Origin: Solwaraspora sp. WMMA2065
Lineage (GTDB): Bacteria > Actinomycetota > Actinomycetes > Mycobacteriales > Micromonosporaceae
Direction of reading: 5' to 3'
Length of the DNA: 64,000 bases
Assembly (NCBI RefSeq): GCF_030345075.1
Contig: NZ_CP128361.1
Location: 3,224,001 to 3,288,000, forward strand
Part shown: piece by piece, positions 8,462 through 17,797 of the stretch
How positions within the stretch are numbered: position 1 is the stretch's first letter
How the letters are laid out: each line of letters begins with the position of its first letter
The notes under the pieces: generated by a model
Database searches by the model: none
The model's input: only the letters and a program-made list of their open reading frames with translations
Told to the model about the DNA's origin: nothing
Translations under genes and position numbers: made by a program

Positions 8462-8537
8462 GCGCCCGTAGCTCAGCGGATAGAGCAGGGGACTTCTAAT
8501 CCCAAGGTCGTAGGTTCGAACCCTACCGGGCGCACCA
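8462..8537 (+). tRNA. tRNA-Arg (anticodon TCT)
   Basis: 76 nt with encoded CCA. The acceptor stem GCGCCCG (8462-8468) pairs with CGGGCGC (8527-8533), the discriminator is A, then CCA. The D stem is GCTC/GAGC. The anticodon loop CTTCTAA gives anticodon TCT, which reads AGA. The T loop is GGTTCGAACC-like. The outermost anticodon-stem pair is a G-A mismatch. AGA is rare in such GC-rich genomes. Confidence 0.97.
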
Positions 8538-8891
8538 TCATCGCCCCAGGTCAGAGGACCTGCGGTCGCCGGCCGTCCACAGCCATAGGACGCGTTGACG
8601 CGCAGCCAACCAAGGTGACCTAGGGTTGTCGAGTGCCAACGTTCTGGATCGGCTACATTGAGGTACCGCCGAGTATCGAGTCAAAGATCCGCTCCCGGCG
8701 TGGTGTCACCGGCGATCAGGTCCGAGCCGCGTGCCAGTGGCCAGCGGTCCCACTTCGCGTTGGATGGCACGACCATCCCAATCCTGGTAGTCGCACACGA
8801 TGAGCGGGGGACGGCTGCTGCGGGTGATTCTGCAGCCGGTGGACGTCAAGGATGGCACTTGGTGTGGCGGATGAGGGGGATGCGGGTAAGC
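8538..8891. other. 354-bp intergenic region without a recognisable gene
   Basis: Follows the tRNA and precedes the DUF1508-like gene. It has no convincing ribosome site plus ORF. The longer in-frame extension of the next gene back to 8658 reads as Arg/Ser-rich noise and is not taken as coding. Confidence 0.5.
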
Positions 8892-9215
8892 ATGCAGCAG
8901 GATGAGCTGGCCGAGTTCGACGTGACCGAGGATGTGTTCGACGCCATGCTGGCCGATAGCGAGCCCGTCCGGGTGACGGGTCCGTTTGATCAGCTCCGGC
9001 AGGTTCGCTTCGAGTTGGTCAGCGGGAGACTCCGTACCTATCGCTGGCGACTGGTCGGTACGAACGGTGAAATCCTGGCCACCAGTGCTTCGAGCTACCG
9101 CAGTTCCGACGACGCACGCCGTGCACTGGAGGCTCTCACGGTCGCGGTGCAGCAGGCCCCGATCGTCGACCTCGACGAGGCTGACGACCCGGCTACCCGG
9201 CGCAAGGCCGGCTGA
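8892..9215 (+). CDS. Small protein with a DUF1508/YegP-like domain
   Basis: 107 aa if started at the ATG at 8892 (AGGGGG lies 12 nt upstream); ATGs at 8871 and 8880 are alternatives. The C-terminal half (TYRWRLVGTNGEILATSASSY, then an S-DDARRALEAL helix) matches one DUF1508 repeat (Y-R-W/F-R-L...NGE-I/L-A-T-S), a family of unknown biochemical role. The N-terminal ~45 residues are acidic and unrecognised. Monocistronic, ahead of a convergent pseudogene. Confidence 0.65.
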   Translation: MQQDELAEFDVTEDVFDAMLADSEPVRVTGPFDQLRQVRFELVSGRLRTYRWRLVGTNGEILATSASSYRSSDDARRALEALTVAVQQAPIVDLDEADDPATRRKAG

Positions 9216-9284
9216 GCCATTGCGGTACGGGGTGACGCCGCCCAGCATCGACGTACCGCAGCGCCCACTCACCGTCGGTACCGT

Positions 9285-10839
9285 TCAGTCCGGGTCGCCG
9301 ATGGCGGCGACCGGGCTGACCCGGGCGGCCCGGCGGGCCGGCGCCAACCCGGCCATCGCGGTGATCACCGCCAACGCCGCGACGATCGCCAGCAGCTGCC
9401 CGGCCGGCAGCACCGGCGGCATCCCCAGCCGCAGCGCCTCGAACGACAACCAGGCCAGCGGTACGCCGAGCGCCAGCCCCAGCACCGCGCCGACCACCCC
9501 GTACAGGCCTGATTCCACCAGGATCATCGCCCGCAGCCGGCGCCGGCTCAGACCGAGCGCCCGCAGCAGTCCGACTTCCTGGGTGCGTTCCAGCACCGAC
9601 AGCGCGGTGGTGGTGCCGACCCCGACCACCGCGATCAGCACGGTCATCGCCAGCAGCCCCAATGCGATCAGGAACAGCGACGTCACCTCGGCGTCGGTCG
9701 CCTCGCGGTAGTCGGACAGCACGGCCACGTCGGCACCGACGGCGACCCCGAGCTGCCGTACGGCGGCCACTGTCGCGTCGCGGGTACCGACGCCGTCGGC
9801 GAAGTCGGCCAGCAGCCCGGTCCGCGTACCGCCGAGCCGGTCCAGGTCGCCTGGCACCAGTACCACATCGGACTGTAGTGGCGCATCGCCGCCGAGCACC
9901 GCCGCGACGGTCAGGTTCAACTGCCCGGCCTCAACCCGGTACGCGAACTGGTCGCCGGCCTGGGCGGCCAGGTCCCGGGCGACCGCCTCGCCGAGCACGA
10001 CCCGGCCCGGCCCGAGGTCGGTCAGCGCGCCGTCGGTGCTGACCAGCATCGTCAGCCGGGGCAGTGCGGCTAGGTCGACGGCGATGGTGGCGTACGACCG
10101 GTCGCCGATGGTCGCCTGGGCCTGCTGGAACGGGGTGACGTGGCGGACGGCGTCGAGCGACCGGAGCTGCTCGACCACAGCCGGGGTGATCGGCTGGTCG
10201 TGGGCGAACAGTGCCAGGTCGGCCGGGGCGCGGGCGGCCAGTTCTTGGTCGGTGAAGGCGCGCAGGCTGGCAGTGCCGACGGTGGCACCGGTGCCGGTGG
10301 CGATGACCGGTGCAGCGGTCGGGTCGCCCCCGTACAGCCGCAGAGTGCTGCCCGGTCCGACGCCGAGCCGGTCGGCGGCGCACCGGTTGACAGCAATCTC
10401 CCCCGCCGCGGCCGGGTAACGCCCGGCGCGCGCGTCACGGCCGGTATCGCCGATCGTGACCATTGCCTTGCGGGCCTGCTCGGCGTCCAGGTCGATCAGG
10501 TAGCTGGCACCGTCCGCCTGCACGGTCCTCACCGCCAGGCTGTGTGCGACGACGTCGTGCAGTTCAACCGCCGTCTGCTCCTTGCTGGTCCGCAAGGTGT
10601 ACGCAATCAGCCAGATCGCCACACAGCTGAGGGCCAGCACGCCGTACTCGCTGAGGTCGGCGAGGCCAACCGGGTGCCGGTCATCGGAGAGCAGTACCCG
10701 GCCAACCGATCGCCAGGTCCGCCAGCGAGGCACGGTACTGCCAGGCGACAGTGGCCACCGCCGTCGCGACGACCAGGTCGAGCAACGTCCAGCGGTACTG
10801 CGACGTCGGCCGGTACGGTGAGGTCGACGCGGGTGGCAT
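9285..10839 (-). pseudogene. Chimeric remnant: histidine kinase N-terminus fused to FtsX/MacB permease C-terminus
   Basis: The longest frame (9285-10733, 482 aa) starts inside a NarL-type sensor kinase. It has one membrane segment and then the H-box ELHDVVAHS (57-65) and the rest of the HisKA_3 dimerisation helices up to TIGDTGRDA (93-101). Without a break it continues as the extracellular part of a MacB/FtsX permease (GRYPAAAGEIAV onward) and the last three membrane helices (about 360-480, including ALGLSRRRLRAMI). Upstream, the kinase N-terminus starting at the ATG at 10839 is in another frame and stops near 10684. The kinase therefore lacks its ATPase domain and has a frameshift, and the permease lacks its N-terminal membrane helix. 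An internal deletion joining two neighbouring genes explains this. A functional product is unlikely. Confidence 0.75.
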
Positions 10840-10866
10840 GCCGCCCAGCCTAGGTCGCGATACCGA

Positions 10867-11490
10867 TCAGCTGGTCGGGAAGTCCTCGCCGAGGACGGTA
10901 CGCAGCCGCTGCAGCGCCCGCATGCTGCACATCTTCACCGCCGAGGTGGTGATGCCGAGGATCTCGGCGACGGTCTGCACGCTCTGATCCTCCCAGTACC
11001 GCAGCACCAGCACCGCCCGGTCGCGCACCGGAAACTCCGCCAGCGCCTGCAGCAACGCCATCTGCAGCTCGGTCGAGCCGCCAGAGCCGGTCGGCCGAGC
11101 CGCCGGCTCGGGCGGCTCGGCGAGCACCAGCTCCGTGCGGCTGCGCCGCTTCATCGCGTCGGAGACCGCGTTGATCAGCACCCGACGGCTGTACGCGTCC
11201 AGGTTCGCCGTGGGCCAGATCCGGTTCCACGAGGCGTACATCCGGGTGAAGGTGATCTGGGTGAGGTCCTGCGCGAGATGCCAGTCCCGGCACATCAGGT
11301 ACGCGACGCGGCGCAGCCGGGGAGCCGCGTCAACGACGAACGCGGTGAACGCCTCGTCCCCGGCCACTCGCTGATTCCGACGGCTGGCGGCCCAGCGGGC
11401 CAGCGGACCGCCGCCGCGCTCAGACCTCGTCGGTGCCGGCTCCGCCGGTAGGTCCACGGCGACCGGCGCTACGACCCGAACCCCACTCAC
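10867..11490 (-). CDS. SigE-family RNA polymerase sigma factor (ECF-like)
   Basis: 207 aa, GTG start at 11490 overlapping the previous stop by 4 nt (GTGA). Region 2 lies at about 45-115 (DEAFTAFVVDAAPRLRRVAYL; DWHLAQDLTQITFTRMY). Region 4 lies at about 145-200 (FPVRDRAVLVLRYWEDQSV; LGITTSAVKMCSMRALQRL, the helix-turn-helix). This is the SigE/SigL-type sigma-70 subfamily common in Streptomyces and Micromonospora. The first ~40 residues are a Pro/Arg-rich extension. It is translationally coupled to the FtsX-domain membrane protein encoded just upstream, which therefore is the likely partner or sensor. Confidence 0.92.
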   Translation of the reverse strand: MSGVRVVAPVAVDLPAEPAPTRSERGGGPLARWAASRRNQRVAGDEAFTAFVVDAAPRLRRVAYLMCRDWHLAQDLTQITFTRMYASWNRIWPTANLDAYSRRVLINAVSDAMKRRSRTELVLAEPPEPAARPTGSGGSTELQMALLQALAEFPVRDRAVLVLRYWEDQSVQTVAEILGITTSAVKMCSMRALQRLRTVLGEDFPTS

Positions 11491-12119
11491 TCGCCCACCT
11501 GCTTGTCCGTGCCGTACAGGCAGAACCAGCCGGTGACTGTCTCGACGCCGGGCATCGCCTGTAGTCCGCCGCTGACCTGCTGGTACGCCGATGGGTTCGC
11601 CAAGGTAATCCGAAAAGACTCCGGCAACTGATCTGGGGTCACCTTCTCCATCAGGTCGGGATGATCGAGCAGAACAGCAGGATCGTCCTGGTACCGCCGT
11701 ACGAACCGCTGGTATGCGTCCTGCCGGCTCTCATACGCCACCGACCCGACCTGCGGGTCGGCCCGCAGCGCCGCGTCGACAGCGCGCCGCTGCTCGGCGG
11801 TCACGTCGACGCTCAGGTAGACGGCGGCTTCGGTCGCCACGTCAGCGCTGGTGGGACGCACCAGTTCACAGCCAGGCGAGGCCGACGGCATGGCGGCCTG
11901 CGCCGGCACGGGCTCGGGCGCGTCCCTGACCGGGAGCAGCACGCCCACCGCGACAAGCGCCACGGCAGCGGCGGTCGTCGTGGCGGCGTACCCAATCTGT
12001 CTGCGTCGACGTAGTCGGCTCCCGCCGGCCATGGCCACTCGGGCCAGGTCGTCCAGTGGCGCCGGTGGTGCCGGTTCGCTGTCGAGCGCCCGGTCGAAGT
12101 ACGTCCGCAACTGTTCCAT
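11487..12119 (-). CDS. Single-span membrane protein with an FtsX extracellular-domain-like region
   Basis: 210 aa, ATG at 12119. Cytosolic N-terminus of about 40 residues, a basic RLRRRR stop-transfer sequence, one membrane helix (about 43-63), then an outside domain. The latter has the FtsX ECD layout: a YLSVDVTAEQRRAVDAAL strand-helix, VGSVAYESRQDAYQRF, a helical insert, then LPESFRITLANPSAYQQVSG and LQAMPGVETV. Full FtsX has four membrane helices and a partner FtsE; here there is only the one anchor. Encoded in a two-gene unit with a sigma factor (4-nt overlap), it occupies the usual place of an anti-sigma factor, but no zinc-binding anti-sigma motif is visible. Role as an envelope sensor is an inference. 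Confidence 0.8.
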   Translation of the reverse strand: MEQLRTYFDRALDSEPAPPAPLDDLARVAMAGGSRLRRRRQIGYAATTTAAAVALVAVGVLLPVRDAPEPVPAQAAMPSASPGCELVRPTSADVATEAAVYLSVDVTAEQRRAVDAALRADPQVGSVAYESRQDAYQRFVRRYQDDPAVLLDHPDLMEKVTPDQLPESFRITLANPSAYQQVSGGLQAMPGVETVTGWFCLYGTDKQVGE

Positions 12120-12292
12120 GCAGAAGAAGACCGGTCGACGCGGCGGACCGGTCACGGCCGGGAGCCGGTGATCCGCAGATCGATCCGGTCCGGCTGGTCG
12201 TGCGTATTTGTGGGTGTCCGGTGGTACGGATATCGTGCTGAGTCCGGTCCGGCAGGGCGCGCCGCCTGGCCGACTACCAGGAAGGCCCGAAC

Positions 12293-14104
12293 TTGTCCTC
12301 CGCCACGAACTCCGCCCCGGCCACCACCGCTGACGACGTGACGGACCAGGACGCCGTAGCCGAGCCGGCTGACCAGACGGCGGCGGACCAGGCACCGACC
12401 GACCCGCCAGCGGCGGAGGGCGGGCCGGACCAGGCGACGGCGCAGAATGGCACAGCACCGCCGGCCAACCGGTGGCGTCCGCGGGTACGGCGTACCGCCC
12501 GATGGTCGGCCGACGTGCTGGCGGTCGGCGGCGTGCTGGCCGCGATGACCCTGCCGTACCAGCTGGATCTGATTGTCCCGGTCGCGTTCGCCCGCATCCC
12601 GGTCGAGGCGCTGGTCGCCGCCGCGCTGCTGCTGGTGCTGCCGGGCCGGGTCCGCACCCCGGTGGCTGCCGCGCTCGGCGCGCTGCTCGGCGTACTGATC
12701 ACGCTGAAGGTCGCCGACATCGGCTTCTTCTCGGTGCTGGACCGGCCGTTCGACCCGGTCCTGGACTGGGGTCTGCTGGCCGACGGGTTCCGGTTCGTCG
12801 ACGCCTCCTACGGCCGGGCCGCAGCGGTGGGCGCGGCGGTCGGCACCGTCGTGCTCACGATCGCGGTGCTGACGCTGCTGGTCGCCGCGACGCTGCGGCT
12901 GGCCCGGCTGTTGGCCGCACACCGACGGATCGGCGGCGGTACGGTTGGTGCGCTGACCGCCGGCTGGCTGGTGTTCGCCCTGCTCGGTACGCAGGTGGTG
13001 GTCTACCAGGACGAGTGGCGCACGATCGGGCTGCCGATCGCCGACCGGGCGACCGCCCGGTTGGCGTACGACCACACCATGCAGATCGGCGCGAGCCTGC
13101 AGGACCGGCAGGAGTTCGCCGAGCTGGCAGCGGTCGACGCGTTCCGGGACGTGCCCGGCGACGAGCTGCTGACCGCGCTACGTGGCAAGGACGTTCTGCT
13201 GGCGTTCGTGGAGAGCTACGGCCGGGACGCGGTCACCCACCCCGACTTCAGCCCGCTGATCGGCGATCTGCTCGACGACGGTACGCAGCGGTTGGCGGCG
13301 CAGGGGTTCCAGTCGCGCAGTGCGTTCCTCACCTCGTCGACGGTCGGGGGCAGCAGCTGGCTGGCGCACGCCAGCACCCTGTCCGGGCTGTGGGTGGACA
13401 ACCAGCAGCGCTACCGCAGCCTGGTGACCAGTGACCGGCTGACGTTGACCCGGGCGTTCGGCCACGCCGGCTGGCGGGTCGCCGGCTTCTTCCCCGGCAA
13501 CAGCCGGGCCTGGCCGGAGGGGGCGTTCTTCGGCTACGACCAGGTCTACGACTCGCGCAACATGAGGTACGCGGGCGACAGGTTCAACTTCGCCTCCATC
13601 CCCGATCAGTATGTGCTGTCGGCATTCGACCGCTTCGAGCGGCGCGACAACGACCAGCCGGTGATGGCCGAGGTGGCGTTGCTGTCCAGCCACGCGCCGT
13701 GGACCCCGCTGCCGCAGCTGGTCAACTGGAACACGGTCCGCGACGGTTCGGTCTTCGACCGGGAGGCGATGGCCGCCGGCCAGGCCAACAAGTCCGCAGA
13801 GGACGGATTGCGCAGCGACTACCCGAAGGCGGTGGCGTACTCGTTGAGCACGATCATCTCCTACATCGAGTCGCAGGGCGACGACGATCTGGTGGTGGTC
13901 TTCCTCGGCGACCACCAGCCGGCGCCGGTGGTGACCGGTCCGGGGGCCAGCCACGACGTGCCGGTCACCATCGTCACCAGCGACCAGGCGGTCCTCGACC
14001 GGGTCGCCGGCTGGGACTGGCAGGAAGGGCTGCGCCCCGGTCCGCAGGCCCCGGTGTGGCAGATGGACTCGTTCCGGGACCGGTTCCTGACCGCCTTCGA
14101 GTAG
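12293..14104 (+). CDS. Membrane-anchored sulfatase-family protein (LTA-synthase-like)
   Basis: 603 aa with a TTG start at 12293, supported by AGGAAGG about 9 nt upstream. Residues 1-60 are disordered (Ala/Pro/Asp). Five or so membrane helices follow between 75 and 240. An extracellular alkaline-phosphatase/sulfatase domain begins near 300 (DVLLAFVESYGRD) with a Thr/Ser-rich nucleophile loop near 350 (SSTVGGSSW), and a metal-binding GDHQPAP near 539. This layout is that of LtaS-like phosphoglycerol or phosphoethanolamine transferases that modify cell-surface polymers. Actinobacteria of this type do not make classical lipoteichoic acid, so the acceptor is unknown. Divergent from the FtsX-ECD/sigma unit. 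Confidence 0.85.
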   Translation: MSSATNSAPATTADDVTDQDAVAEPADQTAADQAPTDPPAAEGGPDQATAQNGTAPPANRWRPRVRRTARWSADVLAVGGVLAAMTLPYQLDLIVPVAFARIPVEALVAAALLLVLPGRVRTPVAAALGALLGVLITLKVADIGFFSVLDRPFDPVLDWGLLADGFRFVDASYGRAAAVGAAVGTVVLTIAVLTLLVAATLRLARLLAAHRRIGGGTVGALTAGWLVFALLGTQVVVYQDEWRTIGLPIADRATARLAYDHTMQIGASLQDRQEFAELAAVDAFRDVPGDELLTALRGKDVLLAFVESYGRDAVTHPDFSPLIGDLLDDGTQRLAAQGFQSRSAFLTSSTVGGSSWLAHASTLSGLWVDNQQRYRSLVTSDRLTLTRAFGHAGWRVAGFFPGNSRAWPEGAFFGYDQVYDSRNMRYAGDRFNFASIPDQYVLSAFDRFERRDNDQPVMAEVALLSSHAPWTPLPQLVNWNTVRDGSVFDREAMAAGQANKSAEDGLRSDYPKAVAYSLSTIISYIESQGDDDLVVVFLGDHQPAPVVTGPGASHDVPVTIVTSDQAVLDRVAGWDWQEGLRPGPQAPVWQMDSFRDRFLTAFE

Positions 14105-14159
14105 GAGCTCCGCTCGTCACATGAGCCGGTCTCGTAAGGCCGGCCATTATGCACTGTCT

Positions 14160-14173
14160 CAGCCGTACGGCTG
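14160..14173. repeat. 14-bp perfect palindrome upstream of the metalloprotease
   Basis: CAGCCGTACGGCTG, self-complementary without a loop, 123 bp before the metalloprotease start. Possible operator; no other copy noticed. Confidence 0.3.
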
Positions 14174-14295
14174 ATGGCTGTACCCGCGACTCGGGGCCTA
14201 GCGTCGACTTTCGACCCTTGAGATCCATCGCCCGGCGGCCTGGACACCCCTGGCCGTTCGGGTTGTGGATCGTCACGGACTCCCGAGGAGACATT

Positions 14296-17200
14296 TTGAG
14301 GAAGCCCTCGTCGAGGCGCCACTCGCCGCCGAACGGCCGTCCGCAGCCACTGCCCGCGACCAGCCGGTCCGGCAACCGCCGTCTGATCGCCCTGCTCGTC
14401 GCCGTCGTCGCGGCGGCGCTGCTGCCGGCGGTCGGCCCGACCACGGCCGCCAGTGCCGCGCCGCAGGAAGGTACGCCGATTGCCGGCACCCCGTGGGCCG
14501 TGCTCGACGACGTACCGACGGCCAGCCGGTCCGGTCGCGCGCCGGACATCCAGGCGCACCGGTTCGCGGCGTACACCCTGGACCGGGAGGCGATCGCCGC
14601 CCAGCTGGACCGGGCGCCGGACGAGTCGGACCGGGCCGCCGCGACGGCGCCGCTGGTGCTGACCGTGCCCGACCCGGACGGAGTGGTGCAGCGGTTCGCG
14701 GTGGTCGACTCTCCGGTGATGCAGGACGGACTCGCCGCCCGGCACCCGGACATCCGGACGTACGCCGGCACCGGCGTCGACGACCCGACGGCGACGATCC
14801 GGGCCGACCTGACCCCGCTCGGCTTCCACGCCTCGGTCCGCTCGTCGACCGGGTCCTGGTACGTCGACCCGTACCACCGCGACCAGAGCGTCTACGCCAG
14901 CTACCACGCCGGTGACCTGCTGAACCGGCACGGCCCGCTGACCGAGCGGGGCGACGTCGACACCACCGCCGCGCAGATCGACGCGGAGGTCGAGCAGGCC
15001 CAGGCCGACCACCCCGCCGGGTCGCTGGTCAAGCTGCGCACCTACCGGCTGGCTTTCCTCACCGACCCGTCGTACGCCGACTATTTCGGTGCGGCGAACG
15101 TGACAGCTGCCAAGGTGACGCTGGTGAACCGGGTTACTCAGATCTACGAAGACGAGACCGCGATCCGGCTCGTGCTGATCAACGACACCGACAAGACCAA
15201 CCTGAACACCGCCGAGCTGGCCACCGGCCCGGACGGGCCGTGCGGCTCCGCGCCGTGCTTCTCCGCGGCACAGCTGACCGGGTGTTCCGGCGCGACGCTC
15301 AACCGCAACCGGATCGTGCTGGGCCAACTGGTCGGGGCGAGCAGCTACGACGTCGGGCACATCGGCTTCGGTCTGCCCGGCGGCGGGGTCGCCGGGCTGG
15401 GGGTGGCCGGCGGCGACGGCAAGGCGCGCGGCTGCACCGGCCTGCCGAACCCGATCGGCGACTTCTACGCCGTCGACTACGTGGCGCACGAGATCGGCCA
15501 CCAGTTCGCCGGCAACCACACCTTCAACGGCACCCAGTGGAACTGCTCCGGCGGCAACCGCAGCGCCACCAACTCGTACGAACCGGGCAGCGGTTCGTCG
15601 ATCATGGCGTACGCGGGCATCTGCCAGCAGGACAACCTGCAGCCGCACACCGACCCGTACTGGTCGCAGCGCAGCTACCACGAAATCACCACGTTCGTGA
15701 ACTCCGCCCGGCCGGCGATCAACGAGGTGCAGACGGTGTCGCTGCGCGACTTCGACACTGTCGGCGACTCGTTCCAGTTCACCTTCAACGGCCGGAACTC
15801 CCGGCAGATCGGGTACGGCGAGAGCTACACCACCGCCTACATCAAGGAGACGATCGAGTCGATGACCGGCTGGCCGGACGGCGCGACGGTGACCGTCGCG
15901 GCGTTCGGCGGTGTAGGGGCGCTCGACAACACTGGTTTCCAGGTGACGTTCAACGGCGGAGCCGTGGCGCGGACCAACGTACCGCCGCTGGAGTTGATCC
16001 CCCATTCCGGCATGGACGGCTTCGTCGGTGAGACCGCCAAGGGCGGCCCGGTCGACAACGGCGGCTGGCAGGTTACCGAGACCACCAACCACGCCCCGGT
16101 GGTGACCGTGCCGGACCAGTTCACCATCCCGGTGCGAACCCCGTTCGCGTTGACCGGCAGCGCCACCGACGCCGACGGTGACGCCCTCACCTATCTGTGG
16201 GAGCAGAACGACCGCGGTGGCATCGCCGGGGTCAGCACCGCCGGCACCGCGTTGACTGACAACGTCAAGACCAACGGCCCGCTGTTCCGGGTGTTCGGCA
16301 CGGCGGCGCTGGTCGGCCCGGACGACACCGAGCAGTACTACTCCCCCGGTCTGAACGCGGTCGACGACGACCCGACCCGGGTCTTCCCGGACATGGCGCA
16401 GATCCTGGCCGGCAACACCAACGCGGTGACCGGTGCCTGCCCGGCCGCCCCGGCACCACCGGCCAGCGGCAGCGCGTCGAACCTGCCGCAGGCGCTGGTC
16501 GACTGCTACTCGGAGTTCCTGCCGACCGCCGACTGGGTGGGCTACGCCAACGACCGGACCATGCACTTCAAGCTGACCGCCCGCGACGGCCGGGTCGGCG
16601 GCGGGGTCGGCAACGCCGAGACCGCGGTCATGCTGGCCCCGGACGCCGGTCCGTTCCTGGTCACCTCGCAGCCGGTTCCGTCGTTCTACCTCGGCGGCTC
16701 CGTTCAGGAGGTCAGCTGGGACGTGGCCGGCACCGACGCAGCGCCGGTGAACGCCGCACAGGTGCGGATCTCACTTTCGACGGATGGGGCGAAGACCTTC
16801 CCGTACGTGCTGGCCGAGGCGGTGCCGAACGACGGCAGCGCCACGGTGACCTTGCCGAACATCGACACCACCACCGGTCGGATCAAGATCGAAGCGGTCG
16901 GCAACGTCTTCTTCGACCTCAACGACGCCGACATCCGCATCGACCAGGTCCGCGCGGCCGAGGTGGCGTACACCGGGGACACACTGGTGCACCCGGAGGG
17001 TGGCGCGGAGCAGGCGCAGGTGTTGCTGCGGGCGGCGGTGAGCGCCGAGGCCGGCGACGTCCGAGGTGCCCAGCTCGCCTTCACCAGCGGTGACACCACC
17101 CTGTGTGCCACCGAGGTGAAGTTGTGGGGCAGCGACCGCACCGGCGGGATGGCCAGCTGTACGGCGACCCTGCCGGTCGGCAACCACCCGGTGACCACCA

Positions 17201-17730
17201 CGGTCGACGGCCGCTACACCGGGTCCGTCACCGCGACGGTGACCGTCTCCCCGCCGACCAGGCTGCGGTTCCTCGGCGACGGCTATCTGCGCAGCGAGTC
17301 GACCGCTGGCGCCTACCCGCTGGACCCGGATCACCGGATCGAGTTCGACCTCGATGGCCGGATCACCTACGGCGAGAGGCTGGTCGGCAAGGTGCTGGTC
17401 GGCTACCGCTCCGGCGACCAGCGGTACAAGTTCCAGGGCAACGTTCTGGAGTCGTACGGCTCGTACGCTCTCGGCGGTGGCCCCGCCACGGCGCAGCTGC
17501 GCTACCAGGTGACGCTGTTCGACCTGTCCACCCCGCAGCAGCCGGTGGCGGTGGCGACCGGACTGACCATGCGGGTGAGCGCGACCCTGGTCAGCGGGCC
17601 GGGCCAGCTGGACAAGATCGGGATCACCGTCTGGGACGGTGACACGCTGATGTTCTCGTCGAGCTGGACCGGCACCGCCACCGAGGAGATCAACCTGACC
17701 GCGTCCGGTGGTGACCTCGTCCTGTACTAA
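14296..17730 (+). CDS. Large secreted zinc metalloprotease (metzincin, reprolysin-like)
   Basis: 1144 aa; the TTG at 14296 is preceded by GAGGAG with 5-nt spacing and gives an immediate signal peptide (basic N-terminus, hydrophobic 34-50, cleavage near SAAP 55-58). A propeptide-like region lies before about 250. The catalytic domain carries HEIGHQFAGNH (His398, Glu399, His402, His408) and the metzincin Met-turn SIMAYAG (Met437). After the protease come two or three beta-rich modules (an Ig/cadherin-like part near 610-660 with DADGD), and a C-terminal beta domain (about 990-1144). Secreted degradation of proteins is the expected role. The usual Gly at position 8 of HExxHxxGxxH is Ala here, with Gly one residue later. 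Ends before a strong terminator. Confidence 0.9.
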   Translation: MRKPSSRRHSPPNGRPQPLPATSRSGNRRLIALLVAVVAAALLPAVGPTTAASAAPQEGTPIAGTPWAVLDDVPTASRSGRAPDIQAHRFAAYTLDREAIAAQLDRAPDESDRAAATAPLVLTVPDPDGVVQRFAVVDSPVMQDGLAARHPDIRTYAGTGVDDPTATIRADLTPLGFHASVRSSTGSWYVDPYHRDQSVYASYHAGDLLNRHGPLTERGDVDTTAAQIDAEVEQAQADHPAGSLVKLRTYRLAFLTDPSYADYFGAANVTAAKVTLVNRVTQIYEDETAIRLVLINDTDKTNLNTAELATGPDGPCGSAPCFSAAQLTGCSGATLNRNRIVLGQLVGASSYDVGHIGFGLPGGGVAGLGVAGGDGKARGCTGLPNPIGDFYAVDYVAHEIGHQFAGNHTFNGTQWNCSGGNRSATNSYEPGSGSSIMAYAGICQQDNLQPHTDPYWSQRSYHEITTFVNSARPAINEVQTVSLRDFDTVGDSFQFTFNGRNSRQIGYGESYTTAYIKETIESMTGWPDGATVTVAAFGGVGALDNTGFQVTFNGGAVARTNVPPLELIPHSGMDGFVGETAKGGPVDNGGWQVTETTNHAPVVTVPDQFTIPVRTPFALTGSATDADGDALTYLWEQNDRGGIAGVSTAGTALTDNVKTNGPLFRVFGTAALVGPDDTEQYYSPGLNAVDDDPTRVFPDMAQILAGNTNAVTGACPAAPAPPASGSASNLPQALVDCYSEFLPTADWVGYANDRTMHFKLTARDGRVGGGVGNAETAVMLAPDAGPFLVTSQPVPSFYLGGSVQEVSWDVAGTDAAPVNAAQVRISLSTDGAKTFPYVLAEAVPNDGSATVTLPNIDTTTGRIKIEAVGNVFFDLNDADIRIDQVRAAEVAYTGDTLVHPEGGAEQAQVLLRAAVSAEAGDVRGAQLAFTSGDTTLCATEVKLWGSDRTGGMASCTATLPVGNHPVTTTVDGRYTGSVTATVTVSPPTRLRFLGDGYLRSESTAGAYPLDPDHRIEFDLDGRITYGERLVGKVLVGYRSGDQRYKFQGNVLESYGSYALGGGPATAQLRYQVTLFDLSTPQQPVAVATGLTMRVSATLVSGPGQLDKIGITVWDGDTLMFSSSWTGTATEEINLTASGGDLVLY

Positions 17731-17753
17731 GGGGCTGGGAACTGCCGACCACT

Positions 17754-17797
17754 GCTGACAGACGCCCACCCGGCGAGCCGCGTGGGCGTCTGTCAGC
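17754..17797. terminator. Bidirectional hairpin terminator
   Basis: 16-bp perfect stem (17754-17769 with 17782-17797), 12-nt loop. It lies between the metalloprotease and the convergent fused oxidoreductase gene, overlapping that gene's stop codon at 17793-17795. Confidence 0.8.

Noticed and set aside
13861-16566. 901-aa minus-strand reading frame
   Set aside because: Antisense to the sulfatase and metalloprotease genes; Arg/Gly/Val-rich with no motifs. Long antisense frames are expected at this GC content.
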